Source of the DNA: Acidimicrobiaceae bacterium
GTDB taxonomy: Bacteria; Actinomycetota; Acidimicrobiia; Acidimicrobiales; RAAP-2
Assembly (NCBI GenBank): GCA_003138895.1
Contig: PLHJ01000003.1
Location: forward strand, 23,550 to 87,549
Direction of reading: 5' to 3'
Length of the DNA stretch: 64,000 bases
A program made the position numbers and the translations under genes. The notes beneath the pieces were generated by a model. That model saw only the letters and a program-made list of their open reading frames with translations, did not search any database and was not told the origin of the DNA. This document shows positions 59,933 to 64,000 of the stretch, piece after piece. Numbering within the stretch: the first letter of the stretch is position 1; each line of letters begins with the position of its first letter.

Positions 59933-61789
59933 TTGTCCCTCACTCTGCCCACTTTTCTTAGAAGAAGCCGCAGTTCCTGGCTCTACATTGCCTTCAGCCT
60001 CGTTGTCTTTTTGGCTCTGACGATGTGGCTCTACGGGCCCGAGATTTTCAGCAACACGCATATTGTTGGCGGACCCGGTGGTGACGAAGCACAAGAAGTC
60101 TGGTTCTTAGCCTGGCCCGTCTACGCCCTCGGTCACGGCCACAATCCGTTCATTTCGAACTGGATGAATTATCCTCGCGGACTCAACTTGTTGGACAACA
60201 CGTCGATGCCGGGGCTCGCAATCTTGTTCTCGCCAATCACGGTGATTTTTGGACCGGTGGCGACGTTCATGATTTTGATGCGACTGGGCATGATTCTTTC
60301 TGCCGTGTCGTTGCAGTGGGTGGCGCGTCGTTTGGGCATTTCACGTACCGGAAGTTTCGTCGCGGGCTTGCTGTACGGGTTTTCGATCGAACAGTTCAAT
60401 CAAGGATATGGCCACCTCTTCTTGGTATTCGCACCGCTGCCACCTCTCATTTTGTACAACTTGTATTTACTCGTAACGAAGAAGAGTTCTCCGCGCCAGG
60501 CTGGTCTCATCATTGGTGTTCTCACTGCCGCGGACTTTCTCATTTCTCCGGAGCGGTCATTGATGACCCTCTTTGTTGCCGCGATTGGTCTGGTCGTCGC
60601 TGCGGCTCTCTTTCCTCGCGAGGTTTCCATCGAGCGGATTCGCTACGTGGCCAAGTCAATTGTGTGGATGATTATTCCAGCCGTGGTCATTCTCGCCCTG
60701 CCTCTCTACGAGATGATGGGCAAGGATTCCGTGAAGGGTGCTTCGCATCCGTGGATTCAGGGTTACGCGAGTGACCTGCAGTCTTTTTTCATTCCTGGCC
60801 CCAATACGTGGTGGGCACCCTTTGGCCGAGTGGCGCAGACCATATCGTCGTTCAGCACCGTTGAAAATGGAAGCTACGTCGGCATTCCCTTGCTGTTGGT
60901 GCTCTTGTTCATTGCACTCAGGTGGTGGCGAGTGCGAGCAGTGCGCTTTGGCGCCATCGTGACAATCATTATCGCTGGCGTGTCACTTGGCACCAGACTT
61001 CACGTTGCCGGAAGAACAACGTCGTATTTTTCTCCGTACAAGATCATCGCGGCGCTTAAATACTTCGACAACGTGCAACCACTTCGATACTTCTACTTCT
61101 GCTGGCTACTAATTGGTCTGCTTGTTGGTTTCGGTCTCGACCGCGGCATTGCGTGGTGGCGAGGTACCGGTGGTTCCACGCAACGACAAACCCTTCTTCG
61201 CGCGAGCGTGGTGCTCGGGATCAGCTTGGTAGTGCTGGCTTCGATTGTTCCTCTTAAGACCGAGAATGTGCAACCCACTGCCGTGCAGCCGTGGCTCTTA
61301 AGCAAAGAAGCCAGTCAGGTTATGAAACCCGGTTCGGTCACCTTAATGTTCCCATATCCCATCAATCTCACGACGACAGCGTTACTTGACCAAGCCGTCA
61401 CCAACTTTCCCTACAAGATCATCGGTGGTGAAGCCATTGTTGGCAACAAGCAAGGCGTGAACGTCGGCATTACGGCACTCAATCCTTCCGACGTCTCGGC
61501 CGCAATGATTCGTGCCCTTTACGGCGTGAACACTGGTCAAATACCTGGCCTTGCTATCACGACGCTGCCGAATTTTCCAAAGCTCACCGTCAAACACGTC
61601 TTGGACTTTCGAACCTTCGCGCGAATTCATAATGTTTCTACGATTGTCGTTCGCTACGCCAACGGTCCCCAATACAAAGAGATTGAACCTTTTCTCGTTG
61701 GTGCATTCGGACATCCGCATTCGCGCGATCAGGGCACGCTGTTGTTCTGGAATCACGCTCAGATAGAAAAGGCAATCGCCAGCACTTAA
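59933..61789 (+). CDS. GT-C-like polytopic membrane protein (glycosyltransferase-type)
   Basis: The 618-residue protein has about twelve membrane helices and, after the first, an external loop with GGPGGDEAQEVWFLAWPVYALGHGHNPF and NWMNYPRGLNLLDNTSMPG. This loop, rich in acidic residues and facing out, is the usual active site of GT-C enzymes acting on polyprenyl-linked sugars. The C-terminal 170 residues are soluble. GGAGGA at 59917-59922 supports TTG 59933. It overlaps the opposing GT4 gene by four bases at the 3' ends, suggesting a glycan region continuing beyond the window. Confidence 0.72.
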   Translation: MSLTLPTFLRRSRSSWLYIAFSLVVFLALTMWLYGPEIFSNTHIVGGPGGDEAQEVWFLAWPVYALGHGHNPFISNWMNYPRGLNLLDNTSMPGLAILFSPITVIFGPVATFMILMRLGMILSAVSLQWVARRLGISRTGSFVAGLLYGFSIEQFNQGYGHLFLVFAPLPPLILYNLYLLVTKKSSPRQAGLIIGVLTAADFLISPERSLMTLFVAAIGLVVAAALFPREVSIERIRYVAKSIVWMIIPAVVILALPLYEMMGKDSVKGASHPWIQGYASDLQSFFIPGPNTWWAPFGRVAQTISSFSTVENGSYVGIPLLLVLLFIALRWWRVRAVRFGAIVTIIIAGVSLGTRLHVAGRTTSYFSPYKIIAALKYFDNVQPLRYFYFCWLLIGLLVGFGLDRGIAWWRGTGGSTQRQTLLRASVVLGISLVVLASIVPLKTENVQPTAVQPWLLSKEASQVMKPGSVTLMFPYPINLTTTALLDQAVTNFPYKIIGGEAIVGNKQGVNVGITALNPSDVSAAMIRALYGVNTGQIPGLAITTLPNFPKLTVKHVLDFRTFARIHNVSTIVVRYANGPQYKEIEPFLVGAFGHPHSRDQGTLLFWNHAQIEKAIAST

Positions 61790-64000
61790 GGCGTTGCTAA
61801 GTCCAACGCCAGTTCGCGTAGTCGAAGCTTCGCTTTCGCGCTAACGACCGAGCTGCTGAAGTGTTCGGAAATGGTTTTTTCTGCTCGAGGACCGAGTGTG
61901 TTTCGAATATCTTTGTCCGCGGCTGTCCGCAGTGCTCGAACCGCACTGTCTACATTCGGTTCCGCCCACGGACTACCTAGATCAACAATTCGCTCGAGAC
62001 CGGGATTCGCCTTGGCGTCGTTGGCACGAAGAGGAACCAACTCGTAGTCCACGAGGAGTGAGTTGTCGTCGTTCATGAAATCAAGGTTGCCCGAATACCT
62101 GGTACCGATCACCGTTTTACCGAGCGCCATGGATTCGGCCATTCCGAGACCGAAACCTTCAGAGCGATGCAGTGAAACGAAAACGTCAATGGCGTTCAAC
62201 AAGTTGCCAAAAGACTCTTGGGAAATATGTTCATCGATGAGTCGTGCATTGAGTCCGCGAAGCTCGTTTACAAGAATGTCGCGGTAGTCGCTTGGCAACT
62301 GGCTCACTTTTAAGACCAATTGATTTTCGACGTTGGCGTTTCCAAAAGCCTCGCGGTACGCCGCGATGACGGCGAGAGGATTCTTGCGTGACCAACCACT
62401 CGCAAAGTCGAACGAATAAAAAAAGATTGTTGACGTGGGGTCAAGGTTGAATTGTTGTTTGGTTTGATCTTTTGATTGCGTGGCACTTCGCCGCGTCACA
62501 ATGTCGGGCATCACCATTATTGGTCCGTCAAAAGATGCGCGAAACGTTGCTTCGGCAAAGTGGCTACCGGCCCAGATCTCTTGGACCCGGGAGGTGCGTT
62601 TGGCCATGAGAGCACCAAGGCGGGGAAACTCATAAATCCATAGTCCGATATTCCAGCGTGGTGCTCGATTGGATCCGGTGATATCAGCTCCAATTAAGTG
62701 GAATTCGTTGACGTTCGCCGTGAACACATTGATGGCGTAACGCGGACGGTGCTCGACCGTGAGAAATGAAGTTGGCACGAGTGATGGATCATTGTTCGCG
62801 AGACGAAAATCTGTCGGCAGCGAAAGCGGGACGTCAACCTCGAGAAGCCCTTCAACGAGTCGCCGTGACTTTTCGGCCAGTCCCGTTGATGAACCCCACG
62901 ATCCATAAACGTTGACGCCGCTCGTGACGTCGACACCTCGCGAGGTCCGCACCTCTCGAACAATGTTGAGGTACTGCTCACTCACAACTGGCAACGAGTA
63001 TTCGTTGTCAATGAGATGACGTGCGAGTTGTCCACCGGTTCGAACGGGTTCAGGGTCAGTGTAGGTCGCGAGCAATTCTTTTGTGAGGTCTCGTTCGGCT
63101 TCGTCGCCGAGAGAAACCCGTCGGCAATATCGCTCATCGAAGGTACGGAACTGTGGTTGGTCAGACGTGATGGCAACCTTGCCGGCTCCCCACGCCTCCA
63201 CCAAGACGTTGCTCATCTCGCCGGCGGTCTCGGGTCGAAGAGAAACCACGCAACGTGCGCTCGCCAAGTGTGCAAGATATTTCTCGCGATTCACGTTGAG
63301 GGCCCAGGCCACTCGCTTGGAAAGTCTCTCTCTTCGAACGACTTTTTTGAGCATTCGAATCTCGGCGGGATCGTCCGCGCGCCCGACAATCAAAAGTCGT
63401 GCATTGGGAATCTGCCTGGCTACCTGAGAAAAAGCTGCGATCACGGTCGAAACTTGTTTGTGACGGCCAATGCCACCGAGCACGACAATGGGCGAGTCCT
63501 CGCTGAATGGCGTCGAGGGAAGCGGCACGCCCGCGAGCGGAACAACACGAACGTCCTTGTGTGAGAAGTGTTGCAGCACCTTTTCGCGAAGCCACTCAGT
63601 ATGGACAACAATGACCGACGCCGATTCAATGACCCGACGATTCATCGGGAACTGCAATAAGAAACCAGGGTCTTGGCGTCGACGGTGAAGATTGTCTACG
63701 TCAACGTGGTTGTAGCGCAGTTCTCGTTGCCAGAGTTCTTTCGAGCGCGACAGTAACGGATACATGAAATCAAAGAGTGACCATTCGTGCAGCACGACAA
63801 TGCCACCTCGACGAATGAGAGGAGCCAACATCCAGTGGTGAAACGTGACGTGATTACCGAAGTGGAAAACGTCGACAGCGTCACCATCGAGCGTGCCCGC
63901 GTTCACTTCACTGGGGCTTCGAACATTCACGGCGTTTGAAACGGCGACCGTCTCGGCGTCGGGGTGAATTAGTCGCACGTCGGCGCGTTGGTTCAGTGCC
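61786..64000 (-). CDS. Tandem GT4 glycosyltransferase (N-terminus beyond window)
   Basis: At least 738 residues are visible, with the frame open to the right edge, so the true start lies outside; GTG 63978 is only an internal candidate. Two GT-B domains are present. The first has VVLGGIGRHKQVSTVIAAFSQVARQIPNARLLIVGRADD and LRPETAGEMSNVLVEAWGAGKVAITSD. The second has GVNVYGSWGSSTGLAEKSRRLVEGLL, STIFFYSFDFASGWSRKNPLAVIAAYREAF and SLHRSEGFGLGMAESMALGKTVIGTRYSGNLDFM. Each domain carries the E-x7-E motif of GT4 enzymes. Such double enzymes usually add two sugars in one surface glycan. Confidence 0.88.
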   Translation of the reverse strand, partial: ALNQRADVRLIHPDAETVAVSNAVNVRSPSEVNAGTLDGDAVDVFHFGNHVTFHHWMLAPLIRRGGIVVLHEWSLFDFMYPLLSRSKELWQRELRYNHVDVDNLHRRRQDPGFLLQFPMNRRVIESASVIVVHTEWLREKVLQHFSHKDVRVVPLAGVPLPSTPFSEDSPIVVLGGIGRHKQVSTVIAAFSQVARQIPNARLLIVGRADDPAEIRMLKKVVRRERLSKRVAWALNVNREKYLAHLASARCVVSLRPETAGEMSNVLVEAWGAGKVAITSDQPQFRTFDERYCRRVSLGDEAERDLTKELLATYTDPEPVRTGGQLARHLIDNEYSLPVVSEQYLNIVREVRTSRGVDVTSGVNVYGSWGSSTGLAEKSRRLVEGLLEVDVPLSLPTDFRLANNDPSLVPTSFLTVEHRPRYAINVFTANVNEFHLIGADITGSNRAPRWNIGLWIYEFPRLGALMAKRTSRVQEIWAGSHFAEATFRASFDGPIMVMPDIVTRRSATQSKDQTKQQFNLDPTSTIFFYSFDFASGWSRKNPLAVIAAYREAFGNANVENQLVLKVSQLPSDYRDILVNELRGLNARLIDEHISQESFGNLLNAIDVFVSLHRSEGFGLGMAESMALGKTVIGTRYSGNLDFMNDDNSLLVDYELVPLRANDAKANPGLERIVDLGSPWAEPNVDSAVRALRTAADKDIRNTLGPRAEKTISEHFSSSVVSAKAKLRLRELALDLATP

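Overview
The window looks like a compact chromosomal segment of an actinobacterium, most likely from the Acidimicrobiia or a related free-living aquatic or soil lineage (inference). The evidence is CrgA, a SenX3/RegX3-type pair, adjacent furA and katG, a deazaflavin-dependent nitroreductase-family protein, a polyphosphate-glucokinase-like ROK protein, a caa3-type CtaG, many GTG/TTG starts and many 1-4 bp gene overlaps. Base composition appears moderately GC-rich and even throughout. No rRNA, CRISPR array, transposase or integrase was seen.

1-7 kb: the N-terminal part of a serine hydrolase running off the left edge, a two-gene membrane pair, tRNA-Phe and tRNA-Asp, a large secreted protein with eight Cys-pair repeats plus a fibronectin-like domain, crgA, thiolase, a hotdog thioesterase and a pirin. 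7-12.6 kb: a surface-glycan block with an O-acyltransferase and a four-gene minus-strand operon (two-module methyltransferase, GT2, left-handed beta-helix acetyltransferase, PhyH-type dioxygenase). 12.6-18.8 kb: ordinary metabolic genes (class III aminotransferase with a thioesterase, MFS exporter, SRPBCC, PPOX, TesB-like) and tRNA-Ile.

18.8-36.5 kb: a membrane protein, DUF2252 and CtaG in an overlapping operon, and tRNA-Ala. A small islet follows with VapBC and a MazEF-type pair whose antitoxin frame holds an amber codon. Then come katG-furA with a candidate operator, a b6-type cytochrome b operon without Rieske or cytochrome c genes, ctaA and ctaB (heme A), a TlpA-like thioredoxin, an ABC-2 exporter, serS, and senX3-regX3.

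36.5-43.3 kb: a tightly overlapping five-gene type IV secretion-like operon (pilin-like DUF6112, VirB6/TrbL-like, SCO6880/PrgI-like, VirB4-like ATPase, VirD4-like ATPase) without relaxase or integrase. It runs directly into a cytochrome P450 and a ROK kinase. 43.3-52.6 kb: an M20 amidohydrolase, tRNA-Arg, a second two-component system next to a small secreted protein whose promoter carries a PhoP-box-like direct repeat, an unrecognised 445-residue protein with an 11-A run, a UPF0145 protein, a DksA/TraR-like protein without its zinc cysteines, and a FGGY kinase coupled to a sphingosine-phosphate-lyase-like PLP enzyme.

52.6-64 kb: the conserved triad circularly permuted ATP-grasp, alpha-E and transglutaminase, a DMT transporter, a GNAT, small membrane proteins, purU, a GT-C-like membrane protein, and a tandem GT4 glycosyltransferase running off the right edge. 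The parts that best repay follow-up are the relaxase-less secretion operon, the amber-interrupted antitoxin, the orphan b6-like complex and the PhoP-box-like promoter.
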